Below, piece by piece: positions 12,328-24,700 of a DNA stretch of 60,000 nucleotides (position 1 is its first letter; every line of letters begins with the position of its first letter). Position numbers and translations under genes: made by a program. The notes under the pieces are model-generated. The model was given only the letters and a program-made list of their open reading frames with translations. It was not told the DNA's origin and did not search any database. The DNA lies in NCBI GenBank assembly GCA_903813345.2, contig CAIIXF020000006.1:40436848-40496847 (forward strand), read 5' to 3'. The stretch is from Owenia fusiformis. Taxonomy: Eukaryota > Annelida > Polychaeta > Sabellida > Oweniidae.

Positions 12328-14883
12328 TTCGTGATGCATCTTGACCGAAGATTCAAAGACCTGACAAAACCGTCCATCTGCTGTTCATCTCCCTCTGTGA
12401 AATTACTAGTAGCTTGCAGCCAAGTCTCATTTGTATGTTGAACAAATATTGCTTTCAGATGTTCATTTAAGGTAGAAGTCTTAAGTTGCTTCATGAGGTG
12501 AATATGGGGCATTGTACAAAAAGGTTGAATGTGAAGACACTCCATTGTACAAATGTTGTAAGGTTTGTTTTCTTTGCTTCGTGAATTGGAACATTGAGGA
12601 GGTGCAATATCGACTTTCCGATTAATCCAGGGACTTTTTCTAAGCATTTGTATAATATTTCTATAAGAATACTGGCCAGTGAAGTTACATTATTTTGATA
12701 TGTATCAATGACACAATTATACAAAAGAGAACACCATGTCAACAATAACATGAATAATACAATACAGAGCAAAACAAACATTGATACGTTGAAAATACAA
12801 TAATAACACTGCTTCAAATGGTTACATTTCCAATTTATAACATTTTTGCAATGTTCTGGAACTGCTTGGCACACCCCTCACTAATGTAACTATGGCAACC
12901 ATAACTTTAATACATTTAGACTACATGTCATGAAAGTCAAGGTAGATTATTGTAATTATGTTCCTCTACGTCTACAATCTGTACCAATTTCTTAAATTCT
13001 CCTAAATCTCTATTTGTTTCTTTACTTCCCGGCCACCCTGTATTATACACTACAATATTCAGCAGTGCCGAGGTCACTTTGGAATTCAATTTTAATTAAA
13101 CTTAAAATTCATCTTTTACAAGGAATATATTTCAGATACAAAAAATTGTTTGACCCAAAAGATATTATATTTATGAAGAGTAAAACGTAAAATGGTATGA
13201 GAATTATCACTTTCACTGCAGTCACTTCTTAGAAACCAAAAGCTTTAAATCCAAATCTCCAAATTTCAGACTTAAAAGTCTCACCATTTCATTAGCTATA
13301 CTCTAATAATTTTCAATAATCTGTTTGGTCAAATTACCAAAAATGTCAGCAGCTGACAACAAATAATGGTTAGCGTTACAAAGCTGTGCAACTTTAACCA
13401 ATGATGAAATTAGCAAGACAAGATATCCAGTCCTTTTAGGCTGATACGAAAAACTGTTTCAGAGATGATAGATCTGCATTAATCAAAATGACACTGCATT
13501 AGCTTTAATCAATAAGATTATATTCATTGTCTAGCTCACCATAACCTTCAGTAGGTCACTATACCTTCCAGGAAATAGAGGAATGTTTGAGTGAATCATT
13601 AGTGTTAATCCTAAAACTAATTTGATGTTTGAGATCGGGGAATTGATACATCAGGTGTCAATTATTTACATTCGCATTACAATGGGTAAGTTTGTAGACT
13701 GCTGTATATAGATGGCAGTGCATGTAGTGTTGTCATGCATTGGTTGTTCTTTTCACGATCTAGTTTTTTATTGAAGAAGTTTGATTTGGATATTTTGACA
13801 TTTTTTACATGTCAATGTGTACATGTACAATTAAATCTGTTGAATTCTACGCCATCTATATTTAGGGTTGTCAAATTAAACTCATTGAAATGGCTTTTTT
13901 CTTTACAATACTACAGACAGTGATATTAACATGTATGCTAACATATTATATGCAGTAAGTATGCATAATAAACTATAAAAAACTATTACATCAAATTACA
14001 CCTAAAATTGCAAAACATTCAGAAAATCATAATTACAAATTCTCCAGGTAAATATTCTGTATAAATTAATGTTGATACATAATATGTAGATACACCTTGA
14101 GTCTTCTGGTATGAGAATAGCTCTATGAAACAATACATTATTTACTTAGAATTAAAACAGAGTGATTGATCGCTCTTTAAACTTATTTCTAAATTTGTTT
14201 CCATTATGCATATCATAACTGTCATCATATGTAATGATATATCCTCTATTATAATACAATATCATTGATGCATTGACATATCTATCTCTCTGAAGAATAT
14301 ATAAAGTGATTGATTCTTTATGAGGTTGGGAGGGTTGGGTTTGCAAATTGTGGGTATGGAAGATGACAAGTTGAAACTACAAAGTGAATTCAGCAACTAT
14401 TTTCAAGAGGAGGGAAGGCCCAAGAGTTTTAGGCTTAGAGATGACAGACACAATAACGTCTCTTGCTTGTAAACCACCTTCATTTGACAGAATTTTTACT
14501 GGCTTGTTTACAAACACAATACGTTGTTGTGATGTTTTAATCAATGTTAGCATGTATTCCTTTATCTTGATGAAAATAAGAAGTTATTATATTAAGTAAC
14601 ACACCAGAAATTATCATTATTTTATTCAAAGCGTATTTAGAAAATTATGAAACCGCCATTGTTCATCTGTCAATTTGACCAATCACCAACAATGTCATCT
14701 CAATAAACATTTACATAACAGAGGTACATGTCGTCTCTGAACTCTGGGGTTATTCCGACCCTCTTTCTCTTTTCTTTGAATTCCTACATGTACCTTTGTG
14801 GCATGCTCTAACTGAACAAAATCTTATACCACAAGTTCAAAGTCACCATATTGATTTCTTTGTAGCAATGATGCAAATACAAC
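12328..14883. other. Gene-free interval with one unassigned ORF
   Basis: On the minus strand, codons from 12647 down to the transposon boundary at 12328 give about 107 residues (MLRKSPWINRKVDIAPPQC... ending in LNLRSRCITN) that look protein-like in the second half. An overlapping minus frame (12491-12874) has a hydrophobic stretch. I recognise neither. The rest, 12900-14880, shows no exon or bounded element. Confidence 0.35.
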
Positions 14884-15128
14884 GCATTAACATGCAAAAT
14901 GTCACCACCTGCCATTTCTTACAGATGCCAAACACCAAACAACACAAAAAAGTTTGAGGCTATGGCAAAATGACATCACTTTTGGTGGTGACATAACAAA
15001 ATGTCAACACATCTGGTGGTGACAAATAACAAAATGTCACAGCTTCTGGTGGTGACATAAGAAAATGTCACCACTTCTGGTGGTGACATAACAAAATGTC
15101 ACCACTTCTGGTGGTGACATTAAAATGC
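14884..15128 (+). repeat. Dispersed GCATTAACATGCAAAATGTC family copy 2, with tandem tail
   Basis: The first half (14884-14990) matches the dispersed family. The terminal TGGTGGTGACATAACAAAATGTCACCACTTC segment (about 31 bp, itself a near-palindrome) is then repeated four to five times to 15128. Each unit can pair GGTGGTGACA with TGTCACCACT. Confidence 0.75.
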
Positions 15129-15650
15129 CTCAAAGGTGAATCAACAGTCTCAAGAAATCTTATTACTCCTTTTTAATCAAAGAGGACGCAGTCATTTAGC
15201 CATTATAGTAGGTGAGTTTCCTGTGCTTTTACACTTGAGGGCTTTGACATATAAAACATCAATTTAATTAATTTGATAACAATGTGAGACAATCTAGCGT
15301 CAGGTGAGTCCATAATCCATTCATTCTCATATTAGCCTAATAACCATAACATTATTTTCTTAGAAGCGTAGGCTCTACGAATATGTGTTACGATCTTGGC
15401 TTATTTACCATGAATTCTTCATTATGCACCAAGAAAGGCAAATGTTTTCAAAACGTTTTAGTTGTACTCTTACATTTTTCTTAATAACTCATAGCATTTC
15501 AGTCAAGGTTAACAAAATGACAGAGCCTAATTCATGCAACTAATTGATTTGTTTTCAGAGTTTCTCATTTGTGTTGAAAAATAGACCTTGACTTTAATTA
15601 CTTTCTACTTCTGCAGATATCCTATTCAGGTATTGTGTCGTGTTGTCTAA

Positions 15651-15728
15651 TTATTTCCCGCCACCTGAGGGTTGCTCTGCGTTGGATGCTACCATCATGA
15701 AGATGAATACTGGTACAATGTACATCCA
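15651..15728 (-). CDS. EMC10: EMC10 exon 7 (membrane anchor, stop)
   Basis: Residues 204-228: WMYIVPVFIFMMVASNAEQ then PSGGGK and TAA at 15653-15651. Acceptor ATTTTTCAG|TGG. The short Gly-rich tail matches the EMC10 C-terminus. It is separated from exon 6 by a 10.4 kb intron. No clear AATAAA was found close downstream. Confidence 0.92.
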   Translation of the reverse strand, partial: WMYIVPVFIFMMVASNAEQPSGGGK

Positions 15729-18700
15729 CTGAAAAATACAAAAACAAAACTTAAATTAATTCATGTAATCTAAAAGATACATGTACAGAGTGGTCCAATA
15801 TGGTGTTCCACTTTTAGTTTTTTCTTATTTAGTTTGTAAATTACCCAGTCTGTCTCCTGAACACCAAGCAAGAGAAATTTCAGCAAAACCCTCAATGTTT
15901 AGACACTCCCTCTGAAAAAGTATCTGACACGGTACAAACTTGATCAGAAAAAATTCCTAAAAATGGAACATTCCTATTGTCTGATTTGTTAATCATTTTC
16001 ATTTCTTCACATATATATATACAACGAAAGATGGAAGTTTTGTCTGGAAGGGCAATGTGTTAAGCTACATCCACTGAACATTATTCTGCTTTGTCTCTTT
16101 AATTCAAAATGTTCATAAGTGAATGAACAATTCATGTTAACTCTTATATGATTAATTAACATTGACATAGAACATGGAAAATGTTCTGTTTGCTTGAAAA
16201 GGGATTTGAATAAACTCAGGATACTAATTTTATAAAACTAATTTTTAAATTAGTGAATTGAAATGGTGCTGGTGATTCATATATTGATGCAAACCTCAAA
16301 CACTGGTGAACATTAAACATATTGTATTATTCATTTATAAGAGAGGTTAAGCTTCACATAATTAATATAACGTAAATGTGATCAAATTTGAGCCCCTAGA
16401 AATCCTCCACACAAAATTAACAGAATGTGTTAATGTGATAGATGTGAACTTCAATGCGCACACATGTCATCACTGATCTGGTTTGCTTCATAAGTATACA
16501 TAACTTTCTAACTCTTCTATTAATTGACATAAAATGACATTGAACATGGAGATTTGTTCCGGCTTCTAGAAAATATGTTCCCTGGGATCTGAGTAATCTG
16601 GATACTGTATAAGACTAATTTTTTTTTTATTATTATTTACTCAATTTATTTATATCAATATAATCTATAACAAGATAACAGCAATGCCAAAGTGTAACAA
16701 ATCCCAACGAACAAGTACATGTAGCTGCCATATTTACTAAAATCCTTATAGTACTTTCGCAAAAATGGGAATTCCGATCGAGGCATAATAAAAGGTTCTA
16801 CAACATCTTCAGCATTGTAGAAGTCTATCATATTTGTCAGCATCATATAAGTTGTACCCATATCACCTGATCAATTAAAATACTGTATTAAGACTAATTT
16901 TAGAGGATTGAAATAGTAGTGGTGATTCATATAGCCATACAAACAATCCTCAATCACCATGATTTAACATATTGTATTTTTATCAGCATTATATAAATTC
17001 TAACCATCATTATCCATTTATCTTTGCAAATTACTTTAGCATAACATATGACTAATAAGATAATTTACGTCTGAACATGAACAACATGTTTATTGTTTAT
17101 CATAAAATTGTGATAAACACCATACATAATGTTATCAAATAACATTCATTGCTAATTCTCATGATGAAATATCTAGCATTGAAATAATGGCCCTTTTTCC
17201 ATATAGCTTTAAAATTTCGTTAACATCTTGTTTTTAATGAGATTTTAGGAGATCTGTATTTTAACCATTGGGTGTCGACTTTTGGCTTGCAACCGAAGAT
17301 ATCTCAAGAAAAGCCAGAGACTGCCGAAGATTTTATTTGCAAACGAATTTGGCCAAGCGTACAACAAATGCGAAGAGGGCGTCTCCAATTGGTCAAAAAG
17401 AGAGGCTCAGCATTCTCCGTCAGATTGAATCGGCAAAATTTGGTTGCATGGCTACCTTCGGCTGCATGGCCCAACATCAATTGAATGGAAAAGATGCTGT
17501 CCCTTTAACCATTACAGACTAACTTTTTCTTCTATTGATGGCATATTTGAATTCTGTGTGTTATTTTCTATCAAAACAACTTTGATTTGCTCCATTATTT
17601 ACCTTTATTCAAATTCTCATGATTTTCTAGTTGTCTAGAAAAAGGTTGGGCTATATCCCCATTGACACAATGCTGAAAAAACTTTAAAAGTTCATTTACT
17701 CTTACAAGGATCGCAATTTTAACGTGAAATCACAATCCACATGTCAATAAGATCATATAGTTAACATTCCAATGATGTTTTAAGTTGATCCAAATGGAAT
17801 TACTTCTTATATTAAGAAATTAAGTGACTCTAGCAATGTATTTACATGTATTTTAGCCCTACCCTAGCCCTACCATATCCATTATGCCATCTATTTTCCA
17901 TTTATATGGAAAAACGTCAATAGTAAAAAGATTTCCAGATCTTAACACCAAAATGTAAAATGTATTAACAAAATTTTTAATACATGTATAACCTGTATGT
18001 TCATGATTTTACTGATTTTTTTTACAAAGCAAGAGTGCATTAAATCACCAACAATGCACCAATTAGTGTACTTAAATTTTCTCACAAATCTAAAAAATGC
18101 CAGAGCTATGGGTGAAAGTGAAAAACATCCACCATTTCGTAAATAGCTCAGTTCTGATAAATTCTAATAAAAAACAAGTTAAAACGTTGTCCAAAATGAA
18201 CATTTTTACCGCAAATCATCATTACTCACTGGAGTACAATATATAATAGCTATGAACAGACAGCTAGACTATTGGTGCAAGTAGGCCAATTGATAAATGT
18301 GGGTACAGGATGTATGTTAATATAATTTACATGGTACTGAGTAATAATATGGGTAGATAATTGAGACTTGTTACTGGTTGACAGAGGCAATATATTTCTG
18401 TTACCTCCATGAAGAGCCTTTCAGGATCACTGGGGGAGCTTACACATACGGCATAAAAGGTCAAAAATGGGGGAAAAACATTAGATATACAATGTAAATG
18501 ATTCACTACATCCCATATTTTATTTATAAGAAATAGGAATTACATTAACACCACAGAGCTATGTTGGGTTTATTATAAAATATAAGAGGTCTTAAATTAA
18601 CGAAAAAGAACCTTAATGGAGAATAGAGCGCTTTACAAGGCTAGACATACCTTATAAAGAAACTATTTTTCTTATTACAAGTAATGTGACTAAGGAGAAA

Positions 18701-21700
18701 GAATAATTGAAGTCATTTAATCTAATTATAAGCTGTCACTTTGATAAAAGCTGATAATACTGCAAGGAGGCAGTTTATTAAGGCCAACAGGACACAGTTT
18801 TTACAGAAATTCTTAGCCCATACCTACCATTCATTTGCATATAAAAAACAGGGATTTCTTATATGTAGAAATTGGGAAGTTTTTTGAAATAACACAAGAT
18901 TTTTAACTCAAAATACAGACAGGCACAGTTTTATAAAATTGGAAATGAAATCAGAAGATTTGAGAATTAAAAAATGTTGATTCAACAGTGGAGACGATAA
19001 CCCCATTTAACGTGAAGTACTGCAATTGCCATATTGCACGACAATTGACGTAAAATTATGAAGCATAAGTGCGCATGTCAATAGATAATAACGGCAATTG
19101 CCGTCATGTCCGTCAAGTGACGTGCAATATTTTGCACGGCAATTGACGTGCAAACTATTATCTTGTAAAAGTTTCACATATTATTGGCAGGACAACAGGC
19201 AGTTATAAACTGGGAAACTAGTGGGTAAATCATGATCTGCATCGTATGTACAGTGGAGACGATGGGCTCAATTGCCGTATCATATTGCAATTGAACGACG
19301 ATACGGCAATTGCCGTATCGTCTTATTTTAATTCCAAACGCGCATGTCTAGCAACTCAGCGCTATTAAAGCATAATACGGCAATTGCCGTATCGTGCGTC
19401 AATTTTATAAAGAGTATTTATTTTTTATTATCGCCCAAATACAACAGCTCTGGAAGGTCTATTAACACGACTCAAGCAAATATTATAATTCGAAATTCAA
19501 TTTTACGCTGGTTTAAATTAAAAAGTCATTTTTATACTTTCTAGGCTCGAACGTAGTGCAATACTTAAATATAATCAATACTGCGCTTAAGACTGAAACA
19601 CCGATCTTTGAAATACATTTTTATTTCTATTGAAAGTATGATGTTTGATATCTCAAACGCACTGAGACAACCGATTTTACTTTGGAAAAACAATATTCAA
19701 AATTAGGTTTAGCATTTAAATCACTGATTTTTAATTACGAAAATAGACTGAACCTACAAGTAGCATCAACAAGATCTATCAATTATTAGTCAGTTAGTAT
19801 GGCCAGTATATTTAATCAAAACATATTGTCGATTATATTATGCGATACTGTTTATTTGCGATATGAAATCTGTGAAAGATTCAGTTAAAAAAGATTTTTC
19901 CTTGGGAAATGGGAAGGAAAGGGAAATGGTAGAATATTTGTCATTATCCACGAAAAAACAAAACTTAGTAGTAGATCTATTGCCCGTGGTAGATCGCTAT
20001 AAAAACGTTCTTGTCAGTCTAATGTGCATGAAGGCATATAGTTTGACAAGTATTACGGAACCAAATACATGAAATAAAGTCTTCTTTGCGCATTTGCAAT
20101 TGCAATAAAGGTTTCAAGAATTTCTTTATAATTATGAGTTTATCACTGTATGTATTTGAATGCAGTTTGTTTGATGTACATGTCATTCCTCCTCCTATGT
20201 TGAAGCTGAGACTATACATATCTAATTGCGGGTAGCGCGACACGGGAGATACAACTCTCGGATAAAGTTTAAAATTCCTTTTATCTGTTTATGTTAGTCT
20301 CAGGTTGAAGTAAGTAGGTTTTCAGACGCAAAATGTAATATTTCCGCTGTAATATAATTACGAATTGAGGCTTAATACTAGTAAATGGAAATGATCAAAT
20401 ATGTATCAACATTTTTCAATCTGCATGAAACTACACGTAACGATTCATACCTGTATGAAGTATGCTGAAACGGCCGAGATCTGCTTATATATTGATACAT
20501 GCGCAGCCTTGACAGAGCAAACCTACTAACCCACATACGTGTGCTACTAACCTAGATACGTCTAGCTAATTTGCATAATGTTGTTGCAGTCTGAATCCAC
20601 TTTCTGGCTCTAAACTGGCTGTTTAAAAAATGGCATTTATTAGTCTATAACTCTGCTATTAGTTGACAGATTTCGAAATAAATAAGACCATGGTTATGCT
20701 CGGAACTAAAGCTTTCTGATGGTTCCACTTTGTAGTGACCAAATTGCGAGAAAACTGAGGAAATAGAAGGTAAAGGCGATTTCTCGAATTCCAAGTTTCA
20801 CATAAGAAATTCTGCGTTCTGATTGGCTGGCTTTCTAGCAGTCCCAATCCACTTTAGCTCTCCAAACTCGCCGTTTTAGAAATGACACTTTTCGGTCTTT
20901 TTCTCCGCCATTTCTCGATCGATTTCTAAAAGCATAATGTCATAGTGAAGCTGACAAAACCAGCTTACCGATTGTATCACTTTTGAAGCGATCCATGTGC
21001 AATAGATAGGTGGAATTCGAGCGTGAAAAAGTTTCTCCATAATCGAAGATTCACTTGAGAAATACTGAGGAATCGGGCATTTCTGATTGGTCAGTTTTCC
21101 TGCATTCTCAAGTCACTTTCCCGACTCTAAACTGAGTTTCTAGAAATGGCACTTGCTACATACGTCTCTTGGTTTTGTTTCTGGGCGAATTGGTTGCTGG
21201 ACGAAATTATCCAGGCAGCATTGTCCGTCTGAGAACAATGGTAATGCGAACGGTACTTAGTACTTTGAACGCGATCTAGTAATGACTTAAAGCCGAGACT
21301 TTTATACCTAAAACGTCAGTATAAAGGATGAATCAAACCCAAAATGCATGCAGGAAGACTATGTTATTCATAAAAACGATAAAATTAAAATTAAAACCTG
21401 TCTGGTTTCATGTTATTCTCGCCTCTTGAATGTCTGAAGAGCACCTTAACCCCCAAAGTACGTTTTTGTCTTTTGCCTAAAATAAGTGAAACTTTGAGAA
21501 CCCACGGGAGTAATTGCACATGGCAGAATTTAAATGCACGCGAGGAAAAGTTTATTTAATATATGTTCTTCTAATATCAATAAAAAAATTCATGCCATCT
21601 CTTTATTTAATATTGCCGAAATTATTTACAAGGAGGGTCTGTTGCAATTTCACAATTTCAGGGATTTCAGGTTGTAATCGGCCCTTGTGCACTGGAGTAG

Positions 21701-24700
21701 AAATAAACGATGTCTAGGACAAAATATTTCATGTCATTAAATTTAAACCCCCTATTTATGGAAAATACTTTAAAATTGTACTTACTATGGATGTTATATG
21801 ATTTAATATCAATTTGAAGTCCGGAATTGTTTAGATTTTTAAAAGATAACCGTTATTACAAATAATGACGTTCTATACGGCAATTGCCGTATCGCCGTTC
21901 AAATGCAGTATGATACGGCAATCGAGCCCATCGTCTCCACTGATGTAATAGTTATAATCATAAACATTTGCTATTGTCCGGGTTGCATTTTGAACTCACA
22001 ACTATTATGATGTGCTTACGTCAATGTTTACAAGAAATATTTATTCAACAGCAAACCGGAAGTAAACAAATGATGGAAAGAAAACTAATAAATTCCAATA
22101 TGGCGTTTTTCTAGGATTCGTGAGAGGTAACTTTGATTAGTTCTAGCGCAAAATTCCCACATAGGATCGCGAATTCCTGCATACAAGTGCTAGATTAGAT
22201 TAAATACTTGAAGAAAATGCAATAAAAAGCGTTCCATCGATCGATTTAGACTTTCCAAGAATGCAAGTTCGGTGGTGACTTCATTGGTTTGTAACATTGA
22301 CAGGAAAAATCACAAGATCGAACGGCATTTTTCTCCACAATTTTGGAATGAAATACTTCCCTGGGATTTTAATATATCATTAATGTATACCAAAGTTTAC
22401 GTACTATAAAAGAAATATTACTTAGATTGTATATATATTAAACACTAGGTCTTCTAATTAACCTGATGTTTAAATTATGAATTACAATGAACATTATGCT
22501 TATTAGCGTGATTCACGTCAATTGGCGTGCAAAATCGCAATCTCCCTGTTACACGTTAAATGGGGTTATCGTCTCCACTGTTCAAAGGGATCTTAAAGAC
22601 CTGAAAGGAGGTTTTTAAACTAATGAAAGGGAGATTGCAAAGGACACTATTTTTTCTCATGTTTTTCTTAATTAAATAGATTCAATATCAACAGGTCTTA
22701 GATATTAACAAAATAATGATTTTGGATATTCTGATATATTTTTATCAGGTATGACTTATTGCTAAAGTTATGACTTAATTTTCAAATTTATGATTTAATG
22801 TTTAAGTTATGACTTAATTTTCAAAGTTATGATTATTCTTTAAGTCATAAAATCTCATAATGGGGATGTTCTCTTTTTCAATCCTGAAATCAGTATGGCC
22901 ATTTCTGTGTAATAAATTTCTCCTGGGCAACTTCCTTTAATTTTTTAAATTCAATTTTTAGAAAAACACTGAAAATAAAAATAAGGAATTTGTATGCCAA
23001 AAAGGCAGATTATTTATCTTAAAATTAGAAGATGATAGATACCCCAAGTCAGGAAATTCCCTTATCAAAAGGAAGAGTTGGCAGGTATGTTGTTAAATAG
23101 ACCGGAAAAACTAAACTCTAAAGACTCTAATAACAGTACAATTAACTGAGTTTAGGATTCATAAATTTCCAGCAATTAAGACAATGCATTTCCTTTCTAT
23201 CTTGCAATTGTCCTGGGGATGAGACGTCTAGGGGTGAAATGTTGATGGGATATGAAATGTGTATTGGGTGGAATGTCTAAGGAATGAAATGTTTATGGGG
23301 TGAAATGCCTAAGGGGTGAAATGTCTAAAGGGTGAAATGTCGATGTGATGAAATGTCTAAAGGGTGAACATTCTATGGGGGGAACATCCAAGGGGTGAAA
23401 CATATTGATACCATATTTTAAAAATATCATTTTGTTCAGCTTAGCCGAACCTATAGAAGATAGGCAAGCAATAATGTATGAAAAATGTTTATGATGAAAT
23501 AATCTGTCCATGTATAAATAAAAATCATATCAAATCACTCATAACACGATCAATACAGATAACTGAGATAACCAGGCAGAAGTATTGGCTTCTGGCAAAA
23601 TCCACACCCACGATGTGTCATGACGTTATATTAGAAATTCTTTTGAGGTGTTCTATGCCAACAAAGCATTAGCCTAGATCAACTGATTTTTAAAGATGCT
23701 AAAGAAGCTTCTACTTAGCACAAAGACCAACTTTTTGTTATTTTAACTACAAAGCTTAGGGATATTTCCCGACAAAACATGATTAATTAAGACAAAACTA
23801 TCAACCTATTGTTATTTTTGCAGACTTTTTGAGGTTATGTGACCATGACAGTTTTGACATACTATTACTATAACCGAGATACTGAGTTATTCTAGCGCCA
23901 AATCTATAAGTTGTTGTCATGAACTACTATGAAGACTGAACCTAAGTAGAAATATACATTCGTTTCACATTCTCACGCATTTAAATTACAAAACATAGTT
24001 TTCTAATCTTTTGAACTTAACAAAAAATAATTCCAGGAGAAAGAGCACTACAAAATGTATTCATTACAAATAAATGAAACAGATTAAAATACATTTGTTT
24101 GATAAAAATGTTACACCAATAATCATGATATTTTTTGTCATAACAACATCACAGACATTAAAAAGCCAAACGTTGTTGGATATTAAGTCATCTAATTATA
24201 TCAACTACATGTTTTCAAGCTCAATTAATGCACTCACTCAACTGCAAGCGATACACCCTTCGCAAAATTGATAAAAAAGCCATAAATCATGCAATAATTG
24301 ACTTTTTGACATAAAATTTAAGACAAACCCACTAAATGATAGATTACATTTTTACAAAATATGGCAACCATTTTGTTTTTAAGTGGTCATATTAAAAATT
24401 TGTTCACAAATGGCATCAGTTGATAACAGATTTAGAGGTTATGTCACTATCGTGGCATATATGCCCGAGGTCTCAGTGATATATGGCCCGACCTTGGGAG
24501 GGACATTGATCTCTGAGAACCGAGGGCATATGTGCAACGATAGTGACATAAACGATTTATAACATACCTATAATGATGTAGACTGGTCAGAGAGTACCAT
24601 TTTCTTAAAGAATTGACAAACAAATGGTTTGAAAATGAGTTTAGAAAAATTGCTCGCGCAGTTTTATCTTCGATTGATTGGTTATGACGTCAGCGCCTTG

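Larger units (their letters stand above)
18986..22580. mobile_element. Outer CAGTGGAGACGATAACC element (3.6 kb with nested insert)
   Basis: Perfect 29 bp inverted termini (starting CAGTGGAGACGATAACCCCA) at 18986 and 22580, with TTCAA duplicated on both sides (18981-18985 and 22581-22585). Subterminal DNA carries CGGCAATTGCCG-type palindromes, for example 19091-19104. A second related element occupies 19251-21942, so the outer element alone is about 0.9 kb. No transposase frame. Superfamily unassigned: a 5 bp duplication occurs in Transib, but the ends are not typical. Confidence 0.85.

Noticed and set aside
17268-17522. Two overlapping 70-84 codon plus-strand frames
   Set aside because: They start in the target duplication and span a transposon-like insert; neither has recognisable content.
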